Below, in pieces: positions 32,135 through 39,985 of a stretch of DNA of 49,955 bases (positions within the stretch are counted from its first letter, which is position 1; the number at the start of each line of letters is the position of its first letter). The DNA is taken from positions 1-49,955 of the forward strand of contig CADAEZ010000006.1 in NCBI GenBank assembly GCA_902787145.1, given 5' to 3'. The stretch comes from an uncultured Ruminococcus sp. Its GTDB lineage: Bacteria; Bacillota; Clostridia; Oscillospirales; Acutalibacteraceae. Under the pieces are notes generated by a model. It worked only from the letters and a program-made list of their open reading frames with translations. It ran no database searches and was not told the origin of the DNA. A program made the translations under genes and the position numbers.

Positions 32135-34501
32135 TTACTTCTTGCCTCTGTAGTTTACGTGCCAGAGTTCCTTAGCGTATTCGATGATAGCGCGGTCGGA
32201 GCTGAACTTGCCGGAGTTGGCAACATTCATCAGGCACTTTCTGCCGAAGGCTACTCTGTCGGAGTAATCCTTGTTAGCCTGGATCTTAGCCTCAACATAG
32301 CTCATCAGATCGTAAAGTACGAAGTAGTGATCCGGAGCATGCCATGAAGCGCCGTCGAGCAGAGCCTTATGGAGCTCGGCAAAGCTGCCTTCGCCCTGAG
32401 CGTTACCGTCGGATACTGTACCGTCAACGAGAGTGTCGATAACTCTCTTGATCTCAGGATTGGAGTTGTAGATTGAGCGTGAGGAATAGCTGTCCTTAAT
32501 CTCCTCAACCTCTTCAACTCTCGCGCCGAAGATATACTCGTTCTCAACGCCTGCCTGCTCGGCAATTTCGATGTTAGCGCCGTCCCATGTACCGAGTGTA
32601 ACCGCGCCGTTGATCATAAACTTCATATTACCTGTACCGGAAGCCTCAGTACCTGCGAGTGATGTCTGCTCGGAGATATCAGCCGCTGTAACAATCTTCT
32701 CGGCATAGCTTACGTTGTAGTTGGAGCAGTATACAACCTGGAGCTTGTCCTTGGTGTCGGGGTCGTTGTTTACAAGGTTAGCGATTTCGTTGATATACTT
32801 GATGATAGCCTTGGCTCTCGCGTAGCCCGGAGCAGCCTTCGCGCCGAAGATAAAGCATGTCGGGTTCCAGTCCTTGAGCTCGCCGTTCTTGAGCTTAAAG
32901 TAAATCATCATAATCGAGAAAGCGTTGATAAGCTGTCTCTTGTACTCGTGCAGACGCTTAACCTGTACGTCAAAGATCATATTCGGGTCAACGTCCACGC
33001 CGTCCATCTTCTTGATGTAAGCGGCAAGCTCTTTCTTCTTCTTAGCCTTAATCTTGTTGAACTCCTTAACTGTAGCGTCGTCCATAGACTTGTTGAGCTT
33101 GTCGAGCTTGGAGAGATCCTTGAGCCAGCCGTTGCCTACTCTGTCTGTGATAAAGTCAGAGAGCTCAGGGTTGCACAGTCCGAGCCATCTACGCTGTGTA
33201 ATACCGTTGGTCTTGTTCTGGAATCTCTCAGGATATACCTGATACCACTCCTTAAGAACGTCGGCCTTGAGGATTTCTGTATGAATCTGCGCAACGCCGT
33301 TAACGTATGTGCTTACATATGTTGCGAGACGAGCCATATGAACTGTGTTGTTGTCGACAATTCTCATATTTGCTCTCATTTCCTCGCTTACGCCCTTGCT
33401 GCGGAGCTCCTCCTGGAGCTTGTTGGCGATAAGGCAGATGATATGATAAATCTCAGGTACAACATCCATCATCAGGTCAGCGTGCCACTTCTCGAGCGCC
33501 TCGCCAAGTACTGTATGGTTGGTGTACGAGCATGTCTTTCTCGCGATTTCGAAAGCCTCGTCAAATCCGAGACCGTCGTGCATAAGGAGTCTTACGAGCT
33601 CAGGGATAGCCGATACCGGGTGAGTATCGTTGAGCTGGAAGGCATAATCCTCGGCAAAGTGACTGTAGTCGTTGCCGTATTTAGCCTTGTAATCTCTCAT
33701 AATATCCTGGAGGGAAGCGGAGCAGAAGAAGTACTGCTGCTTAAGTCTTAACACCTTACCCTCGTAGGAGTTATCGTTAGGATAGAGTACGCGCGAGATA
33801 TTCTCGGCGTCGTTCTTCTCCTGAACGGCAGAATCATAGTGAGTGTTGTTGAACTCGTTAAAGTCGAAGTCATGAACCGCCTCGGCCTGCCAGAGTCTGA
33901 GAGTGTTGATATTTTTTGTACCGTAGCCGATGATAGCCATATCATACGGAACAGCCTTGACTGTCTGACCCTTAAAGTCAACAAAAACAGCCTGATCCTC
34001 GCGGCGGATGCACCACGGATCCTCGAACCTCTGCCAATCGTCGGCTGTCTCTACCTGATAGCCGTTTTCGATAAGCTGCTTAAAGAGACCGTACTTGTAG
34101 CGGATTCCGTAACCATCGAGCGGAACCTCCTGTGTAGCTGCCGAATCAAGATAGCAGGCAGCGAGTCGGCCGAGACCGCCGTTACCGAGAGCCGCGTCGT
34201 CGATCTCCTCGAACACGTTGATGTCAATACCCTTCTTCTTGAGCATAGCTTTTACGTCGTCGAGAATTCCGAGGCAGTATAGGTTGTTGTACATCATACG
34301 TCCCATAAGGAACTCTGCCGAGAAGTAATAAGCTCTTCTGCCGGAAGCGTGCTTTTTCTTACTCTTGCTCCAGTTATCCGCGATTTCTGTCTGTACAACC
34401 TTACCGAGCGCGTTATGAAGCTGTGCCGGTGTAAGATTCTCAGGCTTCTCGCAGTACAGGGCCTGTGAAGTAAGCTTGAGTTCGTCCATTAGATTACCCA
34501 T
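32135..34501 (-). CDS. glgP: Glycogen/maltodextrin phosphorylase
   Basis: This 788-residue enzyme releases glucose 1-phosphate from alpha-1,4-glucans. Typical segments are YYFSAEFLMGRMMYNNL, ALGNGGLGRLAACYLDS and the pyridoxal-phosphate site SGTGNMKFMINGAVTLGTWDGANIEI with its Lys. The length fits the family (about 750-830). The ATG at 34501 is chosen: GGAGGAATAACT lies immediately upstream, inside the end of malQ, and the earlier in-frame start at 34540 has no RBS. Only 2 nt separate the malQ stop from this start, so the two are coupled. Whether stored glycogen or imported maltodextrin is the main substrate cannot be told. Confidence 0.96.
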   Translation of the reverse strand: MGNLMDELKLTSQALYCEKPENLTPAQLHNALGKVVQTEIADNWSKSKKKHASGRRAYYFSAEFLMGRMMYNNLYCLGILDDVKAMLKKKGIDINVFEEIDDAALGNGGLGRLAACYLDSAATQEVPLDGYGIRYKYGLFKQLIENGYQVETADDWQRFEDPWCIRREDQAVFVDFKGQTVKAVPYDMAIIGYGTKNINTLRLWQAEAVHDFDFNEFNNTHYDSAVQEKNDAENISRVLYPNDNSYEGKVLRLKQQYFFCSASLQDIMRDYKAKYGNDYSHFAEDYAFQLNDTHPVSAIPELVRLLMHDGLGFDEAFEIARKTCSYTNHTVLGEALEKWHADLMMDVVPEIYHIICLIANKLQEELRSKGVSEEMRANMRIVDNNTVHMARLATYVSTYVNGVAQIHTEILKADVLKEWYQVYPERFQNKTNGITQRRWLGLCNPELSDFITDRVGNGWLKDLSKLDKLNKSMDDATVKEFNKIKAKKKKELAAYIKKMDGVDVDPNMIFDVQVKRLHEYKRQLINAFSIMMIYFKLKNGELKDWNPTCFIFGAKAAPGYARAKAIIKYINEIANLVNNDPDTKDKLQVVYCSNYNVSYAEKIVTAADISEQTSLAGTEASGTGNMKFMINGAVTLGTWDGANIEIAEQAGVENEYIFGARVEEVEEIKDSYSSRSIYNSNPEIKRVIDTLVDGTVSDGNAQGEGSFAELHKALLDGASWHAPDHYFVLYDLMSYVEAKIQANKDYSDRVAFGRKCLMNVANSGKFSSDRAIIEYAKELWHVNYRGKK

Positions 34502-34503
34502 AG

Positions 34504-35997
34504 TTATTCCTCCATTCGTCCGTATGTATCGGACATCCATAATAATTTTTTCGCAAGATCATCGGTCAGCGCGTCAGCGTCCATTCTCCAAACCCAGTTG
34601 CCGCCGAGTGTCGACGGAACGTTCATTCTGGCCTCTGTGCCGAGTCCGAGTATATCCTGCATCTGAATCACCGCGTAGTCAGCCTTGCTGGCATATGCGG
34701 TTCTGATTAATCCCCAGTTAAATTCCTCGCCGTCCTTGATACCGCAGTATTTAACCGCGCACTTGATCTCCTCAGGCTCAGCCTGAGCATACCAACCCAT
34801 AATGGTATCGTTGTCGTGAGTACCGGTGTATACAACACAATTGCTGTTTTTATAATTACAGGGAAGGAAGTCGTTCTCCTCGTCGCCGTCAAAGGCAAAC
34901 TCCAGAACCTTCATTCCCGGATAGCCGCTGTCCTCCAGGAGCTCGTAAACTCCGTCGGAAAGATCGCCCAGGTCCTCGGCTACGATCGGAATATCGCCGA
35001 TAGCCTCTTTCATCTTATCAAAGAAGTCCATTCCGGGGCCGTCCATCCAGTCGCCGTTGATAGCGTTCTCGGCGGGGTACGGAATCGCGTAATAGTCGTT
35101 AAACGCGCGGAAATGGTCGATTCTTGTAATGTCATAGAGATTCGCCGCGGCGGCGATACGGTTGAACCACCACGCGTAGTCTGTCTGCTTCAGGTACGCC
35201 CAGTCATACAACGGGTTGCCCCAAAGCTGACCTGTCTCCGAGAAATAATCGGGAGGACATCCGGCCACGCACACAGGCGCGTTTTTCTTGTCAAGCCAGA
35301 ACACGTCGGGATTAGCCCAGGTGTCGGCGCTGTCCATAGCCACATAGATAGGCATATCACCGAGAATCTGGATTCCGAGGTCGTTAACATACTCGCGGAA
35401 ATCGTACCACTGTTCATAGAATTTGAACTGTACCCACTTCCAAAAATCAATATCGTCGGCAAGCTTTTTCGTGTACTTGCGTATAGCCGCGGGCTTACGC
35501 ATCTTGATAGCTTCGTCGGGCCACTCTGTCCATGCCGTCATATCGAAACTCTTCTTGACCGCCATATACAGGGCGTAGTCGTCGAGCCAGTAGGAGTTAT
35601 CCTCCTTAAATTCCTCGAAAACGTCCAGCTCGTAATCTTCGATGTAGGTCTCATACGCTTTTCTGAGAACTACAAAGCGGTTGTTGTAGATTTTTTCGTA
35701 ATCTACCTCGATAGGATTGTCGCCCCAGTCAATCGCGTCGAGCTGCTCCTTGTCGATCAACTCCTCCTCAACCAGCGTATCAAGGTCAATCATATACGGA
35801 TTGCCCGCGTAGGTAGAGAACGACTGATACGGCGAATCGCCGTAGCTTGTGGGACCGGCGGGTAAAATCTGCCAAATCTTCTGTCCTGCTTCGGATAAGA
35901 AATCCGCGAACTCGCGCGCCTCCTTACCGATAGTACCGATGCCGTAAGGCGACGGCAGAGAAGTAATCGGCATCAAAATTCCTGCCACTCTTGCCAT
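34504..35997 (-). CDS. malQ: 4-alpha-glucanotransferase (amylomaltase)
   Basis: This GH77 enzyme of 497 residues transfers maltosyl and longer units between alpha-1,4-glucans, making chains long enough for phosphorylase. Conserved parts are GILMPITSLPSPYGIGTIG, LPAGPTSYGDSPYQSFSTYAGNPY, the nucleophile Asp in ITRIDHFRAF, the acid Glu in IVAEDLGDL and the HDN triad in VYTGTHDNDTIMGWY. The length is normal for the bacterial type. GAAGGGAG precedes the ATG at 35997. It is first in the malQ-glgP operon. Confidence 0.96.
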   Translation of the reverse strand: MARVAGILMPITSLPSPYGIGTIGKEAREFADFLSEAGQKIWQILPAGPTSYGDSPYQSFSTYAGNPYMIDLDTLVEEELIDKEQLDAIDWGDNPIEVDYEKIYNNRFVVLRKAYETYIEDYELDVFEEFKEDNSYWLDDYALYMAVKKSFDMTAWTEWPDEAIKMRKPAAIRKYTKKLADDIDFWKWVQFKFYEQWYDFREYVNDLGIQILGDMPIYVAMDSADTWANPDVFWLDKKNAPVCVAGCPPDYFSETGQLWGNPLYDWAYLKQTDYAWWFNRIAAAANLYDITRIDHFRAFNDYYAIPYPAENAINGDWMDGPGMDFFDKMKEAIGDIPIVAEDLGDLSDGVYELLEDSGYPGMKVLEFAFDGDEENDFLPCNYKNSNCVVYTGTHDNDTIMGWYAQAEPEEIKCAVKYCGIKDGEEFNWGLIRTAYASKADYAVIQMQDILGLGTEARMNVPSTLGGNWVWRMDADALTDDLAKKLLWMSDTYGRMEE

Positions 35998-36070
35998 AGT
36001 TTCAACTCCCTTCAGACGTTGAATTATTTAATTTTCTGGTGAATCACACTCGCCCACCATAAGTAATACA

Positions 36071-36099
36071 ATTTTATCATATAATTCGCAATTTAGCAA
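36071..36099 (-). promoter_or_regulatory. Candidate sigma-A promoter of malQ-glgP
   Basis: On the minus strand, TTGCTA (36094-36099) and TAAAAT (36071-36076) are separated by 17 bp, leaving a leader of about 65 nt. Confidence 0.6.
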
Positions 36100-36283
36100 T
36101 ACCTTATTTGTAAAAAATAACTAATTTTGTGCAACAAAAACAAAGTTTGTCGACGTATATTGACAATCAAACGGGGTAATTTTATTAATAATGCACAACC
36201 GTCATAAAATTTCGCCGATAACCTGAATTTTTCAGTGGATATTTTTCTATACACGCCGCAAAAATAAAAAGTATCATAAAATA
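36100..36283. other. AT-rich intergenic stretch between malQ and the DUF2975/XRE operon
   Basis: No convincing gene. A minus-strand open frame of 75 codons lies here but overlaps the malQ promoter and shows no RBS. On the plus strand, TTGACA (36160-36165) and TATTAA (36183-36188) are 17 bp apart, an orphan promoter-like match with no plus-strand gene behind it. Confidence 0.5.
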
Positions 36284-36317
36284 CGAAAACAGACAGCGCA
36301 TATAACGCTGTCTGCCG
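36284..36317 (-). terminator. Terminator of the DUF2975/XRE operon (hairpin copy 1)
   Basis: CAGACAGCGC pairs with GCGCTGTCTG-type sequence over at least 9 bp, followed on the minus strand by GTTTTC. The 28-nt hairpin 36290-36317 matches 38158-38185 at 27 of 28 positions. Confidence 0.8.
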
Positions 36318-36323
36318 CAATTG

Positions 36324-36845
36324 TCACCAAAATTTTATTTCCTTAAAATTTTTTAAATTATACCGCTGCGAAAGTTCTCTCAGTGTCGAATATTGATCAC
36401 AGCTTATCCATTCACCTTTAAGGTCATATACGTTATAGTTTGTCGACTTAATAATAACCTTATCGCACGTTACGTCATAAAGCCAGCACTTCTCGATTTT
36501 TCCGCTGAAAAACATCTCTCCCTTAATCTCATACAAGTAATCGCCGTAGTATTCGTCGGGCAGACCGTTTACTCTTTGTAGAGTATCTGGCTTGGAATTA
36601 TCGATACAGTCCTTAATTATATAACGCTCATTCAACTTGACAAACTCCATATTATCGCTTATATACCCGACCTCGCCTTCCTCCCATTCAGAAGGAGTAT
36701 AGGTATGCTCTCCCAAAAACGCAACTCCCGCAATACTCAAAACCGCAAGCAGGATTATCAGAAGCAGAGATTCAAAGAACGCGGTTACTACAGCGAAAAA
36801 CGTCGTAATCCCAACTGTTTTTATTGCATTTAAAACTCTATTCAT
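36324..36845 (-). CDS. Single-span membrane protein of unknown function, last gene of the XRE operon
   Basis: This 173-residue protein has an N-terminal membrane helix (about 14-44, ITTFFAVVTAFFESLLLIILLAV) and a hydrophilic domain of about 125 residues with aromatic residues and two Cys (CWLYDVTCDKV). I recognise no family. Its start overlaps the stop of the preceding gene (ATGA), so it is translated together with it. The role is probably tied to the preceding membrane protein; the low GC and AT-rich codons of this operon differ from its housekeeping neighbours. Confidence 0.6.
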   Translation of the reverse strand: MNRVLNAIKTVGITTFFAVVTAFFESLLLIILLAVLSIAGVAFLGEHTYTPSEWEEGEVGYISDNMEFVKLNERYIIKDCIDNSKPDTLQRVNGLPDEYYGDYLYEIKGEMFFSGKIEKCWLYDVTCDKVIIKSTNYNVYDLKGEWISCDQYSTLRELSQRYNLKNFKEIKFW

Positions 36846-37384
36846 ATTCTTATATCCAAAATCTCCTCTTCAATAAAAGAAAACAGCTGAACGACTTTGT
36901 TATCCTTTTCCTCATATCTAAAAAGATACCACGGACAACTGAGGTTGACATTGTACCACGCAGAAATATATATGGTATCATTCTTCACAAAGGCTCGCTG
37001 AGGGTGAATGTCGTGTTCTTCATAGTTTTTTACTAACCGCATCGCCTTATAGATTCTATCGAGCGTTGCTTTTGAGCACTTAAAGCTCTTGCAATCCTTA
37101 TTCCAATCGCCTGAAGCATTCTCCAGATTAATCTTTAAATCACAATTCGGCTCAAACCTCACTCGATCGGTTCCTTTCGAATTCCCAAACGCATCAACCT
37201 CATAACACGATATCAATCCGTTAGTTTCATCCTTTGTTTTTACAGTGAACTCGGTTTCGCCGGTAAAAGATATATTATTGATTAAACCATTATTTATAAC
37301 AATAACCGCAAAAATACCATAAGCCAGCACAACTCCTATCATACAACCTACAATAACACAAACCGCTGTACTTGAAAGCTTCAT
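36842..37384 (-). CDS. Single-span membrane protein of unknown function in the XRE operon
   Basis: This 180-residue protein has an N-terminal membrane anchor (about 6-31, TAVCVIVGCMIGVVLAYGIF) followed by an outside domain of about 145 residues with four Cys (SCYE, PNCD, DCKSFKC) and an acidic end. I recognise no family. It starts 2 nt after the XRE gene and overlaps the next gene by 4 nt. Co-translation with a regulator and a DUF2975 protein suggests one function for the whole set, unknown at present. Confidence 0.6.
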   Translation of the reverse strand: MKLSSTAVCVIVGCMIGVVLAYGIFAVIVINNGLINNISFTGETEFTVKTKDETNGLISCYEVDAFGNSKGTDRVRFEPNCDLKINLENASGDWNKDCKSFKCSKATLDRIYKAMRLVKNYEEHDIHPQRAFVKNDTIYISAWYNVNLSCPWYLFRYEEKDNKVVQLFSFIEEEILDIRI

Positions 37385-37386
37385 AC

Positions 37387-37590
37387 TCAGTCCTCACGAT
37401 ATTCCAAAATATCTCCGGGCTGACAGTCGAGCGCGCGGCAAATCGCGTCAAGCGTCTGGAACTTGATACCCTTTGCCCTGCCGTTTTTTAGCACAGACAT
37501 ATTTACAATTGTTATGCCCACCTTTTCGGATAACTCGGTCACTGTCATTTTACGCTTGGCGAGCATAACGTCAATGTTTATAACTATCAT
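37387..37590 (-). CDS. XRE-family helix-turn-helix regulator (small YozG-like)
   Basis: This 67-residue protein is essentially one Cro/C1-type HTH: DVMLAKRKMTVTELSEKVGI, then TIVNMSVLKNGRAKGIKFQTLDAICRALDCQPGDILEY. Small regulators of this type are commonly encoded next to DUF2975 membrane proteins. Its ATG overlaps the DUF2975 stop (ATGA). A perfect 7-3-7 inverted repeat upstream of the operon promoter (38125-38141) is the obvious candidate binding site, so autoregulation is likely but inferred. Confidence 0.88.
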   Translation of the reverse strand: MIVINIDVMLAKRKMTVTELSEKVGITIVNMSVLKNGRAKGIKFQTLDAICRALDCQPGDILEYRED

Positions 37591-38066
37591 ATGTATCCCT
37601 CGTTTTCTTCGCGAATCGCGCTCGCCTTACTTACGAGGTGAGCTAAAAGTCTTACCGCGCAGGCAATCATAATTACAAACGAACAGAACACGCATGCCGC
37701 GACCGCCACTCCAGGATGATTGAGATTTAAAAACCCAAAAACAAAATTACCAAGCAGGAAGAAAACCGCGTCTCCCGCAAGGCAATACGCGCACGCCTTT
37801 AATCGTTCCGCGTTCTTCTCGGTAAACGATTTATCCTCGCCTATCGCTGTCGAAATCATCCACCCTAATACGAGTATTGCGTAAAGCGGAACAGCCGTAC
37901 AAAGCAAAAAAATAAGCCACGGCAGATAAAAATATGAAAACTCAGGATACTTCCCGACAAATTCAGATAGCGCCCAAGGCACCACTACCGAGTAAAAGCC
38001 AATTCCAAGCACTCCCATTAGCGCAATAATGGTTTTAAGTGATTTAGAGATATTTTTATTTGACAT
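37587..38066 (-). CDS. DUF2975-type integral membrane protein
   Basis: This 159-residue protein has four hydrophobic spans (about 10-30, 43-66, 91-112 and 120-145) and the layout of DUF2975 proteins, including a conserved-looking loop GEDKSFTEKNAERLKACAYC between spans 2 and 3. The function of the family is unknown. It is the first gene of the four-gene operon and overlaps the XRE regulator by 4 nt. ATG at 38066 follows GGAGAGG; an earlier in-frame start at 38117 lies inside the promoter. Confidence 0.82.
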   Translation of the reverse strand: MSNKNISKSLKTIIALMGVLGIGFYSVVVPWALSEFVGKYPEFSYFYLPWLIFLLCTAVPLYAILVLGWMISTAIGEDKSFTEKNAERLKACAYCLAGDAVFFLLGNFVFGFLNLNHPGVAVAACVFCSFVIMIACAVRLLAHLVSKASAIREENEGYI

Positions 38067-38088
38067 AACTACCTCTCCTTTCACAGTG

Positions 38089-38117
38089 ATTATAACACCA
38101 GATTTATAAAAAGTCAA
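38089..38117 (-). promoter_or_regulatory. Strong sigma-A promoter of the DUF2975/XRE operon
   Basis: On the minus strand, TTGACT (38112-38117) and consensus TATAAT (38089-38094) are separated by 17 bp, the best promoter match in the window. Confidence 0.82.
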
Positions 38118-38124
38118 TAATTTT

Positions 38125-38141
38125 TTATCGTTTTACGATAA
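38125..38141. promoter_or_regulatory. Inverted repeat upstream of the -35 box, candidate XRE operator
   Basis: TTATCGT (38125-38131) and ACGATAA (38135-38141) form a perfect 7-3-7 inverted repeat starting 8 bp upstream of the -35 hexamer. The position suits activation or steric control by the XRE protein of the same operon. Confidence 0.6.
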
Positions 38142-38150
38142 ACTAGATTC

Positions 38151-38183
38151 AAAAACGCAGACAGCGCAAATAACGCTGTCTGC
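38151..38183 (-). terminator. Terminator of hisS-aspS (hairpin copy 2)
   Basis: GCAGACAGCG (38157-38166) pairs perfectly over 10 bp with CGCTGTCTGC (38174-38183), followed on the minus strand by TTTTT after one G. Confidence 0.92.
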
Positions 38184-38191
38184 CGAATGAT

Positions 38192-39973
38192 TTATTCTTC
38201 CGTAATATCAACCTTCAGCCCCAGCACTTCGAGGCTCTCGTCGTCAACCTCGGACGGACACTGACTCATCAGCTCGCTGGCGTTCTGAACCTTGGGGAAG
38301 GCGGTTACGTCCCTGAGCGAATCCACTCCGGCGAGGAGCATTGTGATTCTGTCGAGGCCAAAGCCCATTCCGCCGTGCGGCGGAGCGCCGTATTTGTACG
38401 CTTCTACGAGGAAGCCGAACTTTGCCTCGATCTCCTCGTCAGTCATCTTAAGCGCGCGGAACATCTTCTGCTGCAGCTCGTAGTCCGTAATACGGATAGA
38501 ACCGGAGCTGAGCTCCGTGCCGTTGAGGGTAAGGTCTGCCGCCTTGGCGATTACCTTGCCCTTGTCGCTGTCAAGGTATTGCAGGCAGTCCTCGCGCGGC
38601 ATCGTGAACGGATGGTGCATAGCGATCCACTCGCCGCTCTCCTCGTCCCACTCGAAGAACGGGAAATCAACGATCCACACGAATTTGAACACATCCGGGA
38701 TGATGTCGAGCCTCTTGGCGACAACCTGTCGAAGTGCTCCGAGCACCGGAAGCGTAACGTCGTTTTTGTCGGCTACAATCAGCACAACGTCGCCTTTTTC
38801 GGCGCCGACCGTACTGAGTATGTTCTCAAGCTCGCCTTCCTTCATAAACTTCTTGAAGGAACAGCTCGGCTCGTCCTCGACCCAGCGCACAAAGGCGAGT
38901 CCCTTCGCGCCGATTCCGCGGACGTACTCGGTGAGCTTGTCGATTTCTTTTCTTGAATATGTCTTGACGGCGTCCTTGGCCACGATACAGCGTACCGAGC
39001 CGCCGTCCGCGATTGCTCCGCTGAACACACCGAACTCGCTGTCCTTAACCAGCTCGGAGATATCCTTGATCTTCATATCATAACGCACGTCCGGCTTGTC
39101 GGAACCGTAGTTTTCCATAGCGTCCTTATAGGTCATTTTTTCGAACGGAGTCTCAAGCTCTCTACCGAGGACGTCCTTGAATATCCTCTTGAAAAGCCCC
39201 TCATTGATTTCCATAATCTCGTCGAGGTCAACAAAGGACATCTCCATATCAATCTGAGTAAACTCAGGCTGTCTGTCCGCGCGCAAATCCTCGTCGCGGA
39301 AGCAGCGAGCGAGCTGAATATATCTGTCAAAGCCCGACAGCATAAGCAGCTGCTTATAAATCTGCGGCGACTGCGGAAGGGCGTAGAACTTGCCCTGATG
39401 AATCCTTGACGGAACGAGGTAATCCCTCGCGCCTTCGGGAGTACTCTTTATCATCATCGGAGTCTCGATCTCGATAAAGCCGTTCTCATAGAAGTAGTCG
39501 CGCGCGACCTTGGCGATTTTTCCTCTCATAATGAGGTTATCCTGCAAAGGCTTTCTCCTGAGGTCGAGGTAGCGGTATTTCAGTCTTGTATCCTCGCCTG
39601 TCTTGGTCTCGTCCAGAATCTCGAACGGCGGAGTCTGCGCCTTCGAGAGAATCCTCAGCTCATTAACCTGAATCTCCACCTCACCGGTGGGGATTTTATT
39701 TGTCTTTGCCGAGCGCTCGGCCACAACACCCTTTACGCCCAACACATACTCGCTTCGGCAGGAAGCCGCCTTGTCAAAAATTTCCTTGTCAGTAGTATCG
39801 CTGAACGCGAGCTGAACGATACCCGTTCTGTCGCGCAGGTCGATAAAAATAAGCTGACCGAGGTCACGCTGACGCTGAACCCAGCCGAATACGGTGACTT
39901 CCTTTCCAACGTCCGAAATACGGAAGTCTCCGCACATATTTGTCCTCTTAAGACCTGTCATAAATTCTGCCAT
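38192..39973 (-). CDS. aspS: Aspartyl-tRNA synthetase
   Basis: This 593-residue class II synthetase charges tRNA-Asp. It has the OB-fold anticodon domain (VFGWVQRQRDLGQLIFIDLRDRTG), motif 2 (RCFRDEDLRADRQPEFTQIDMEMS), the bacterial-type insertion domain, and motif 3 (GAPPHGGMGFGLDRITMLL). The length is that of the bacterial type (about 590). It starts 12 nt after hisS with TGGAG as RBS, giving the common hisS-aspS operon. Whether it is discriminating or non-discriminating for tRNA-Asn is not decided here. Confidence 0.97.
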   Translation of the reverse strand: MAEFMTGLKRTNMCGDFRISDVGKEVTVFGWVQRQRDLGQLIFIDLRDRTGIVQLAFSDTTDKEIFDKAASCRSEYVLGVKGVVAERSAKTNKIPTGEVEIQVNELRILSKAQTPPFEILDETKTGEDTRLKYRYLDLRRKPLQDNLIMRGKIAKVARDYFYENGFIEIETPMMIKSTPEGARDYLVPSRIHQGKFYALPQSPQIYKQLLMLSGFDRYIQLARCFRDEDLRADRQPEFTQIDMEMSFVDLDEIMEINEGLFKRIFKDVLGRELETPFEKMTYKDAMENYGSDKPDVRYDMKIKDISELVKDSEFGVFSGAIADGGSVRCIVAKDAVKTYSRKEIDKLTEYVRGIGAKGLAFVRWVEDEPSCSFKKFMKEGELENILSTVGAEKGDVVLIVADKNDVTLPVLGALRQVVAKRLDIIPDVFKFVWIVDFPFFEWDEESGEWIAMHHPFTMPREDCLQYLDSDKGKVIAKAADLTLNGTELSSGSIRITDYELQQKMFRALKMTDEEIEAKFGFLVEAYKYGAPPHGGMGFGLDRITMLLAGVDSLRDVTAFPKVQNASELMSQCPSEVDDESLEVLGLKVDITEE

Positions 39974-39985
39974 AATTTTACTCCA

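Noticed and set aside
36093-36320. Minus-strand open frame of 75 codons between malQ and the XRE operon
   Set aside because: It overlaps the malQ promoter and the terminator of the next operon, has no RBS and no family resemblance.
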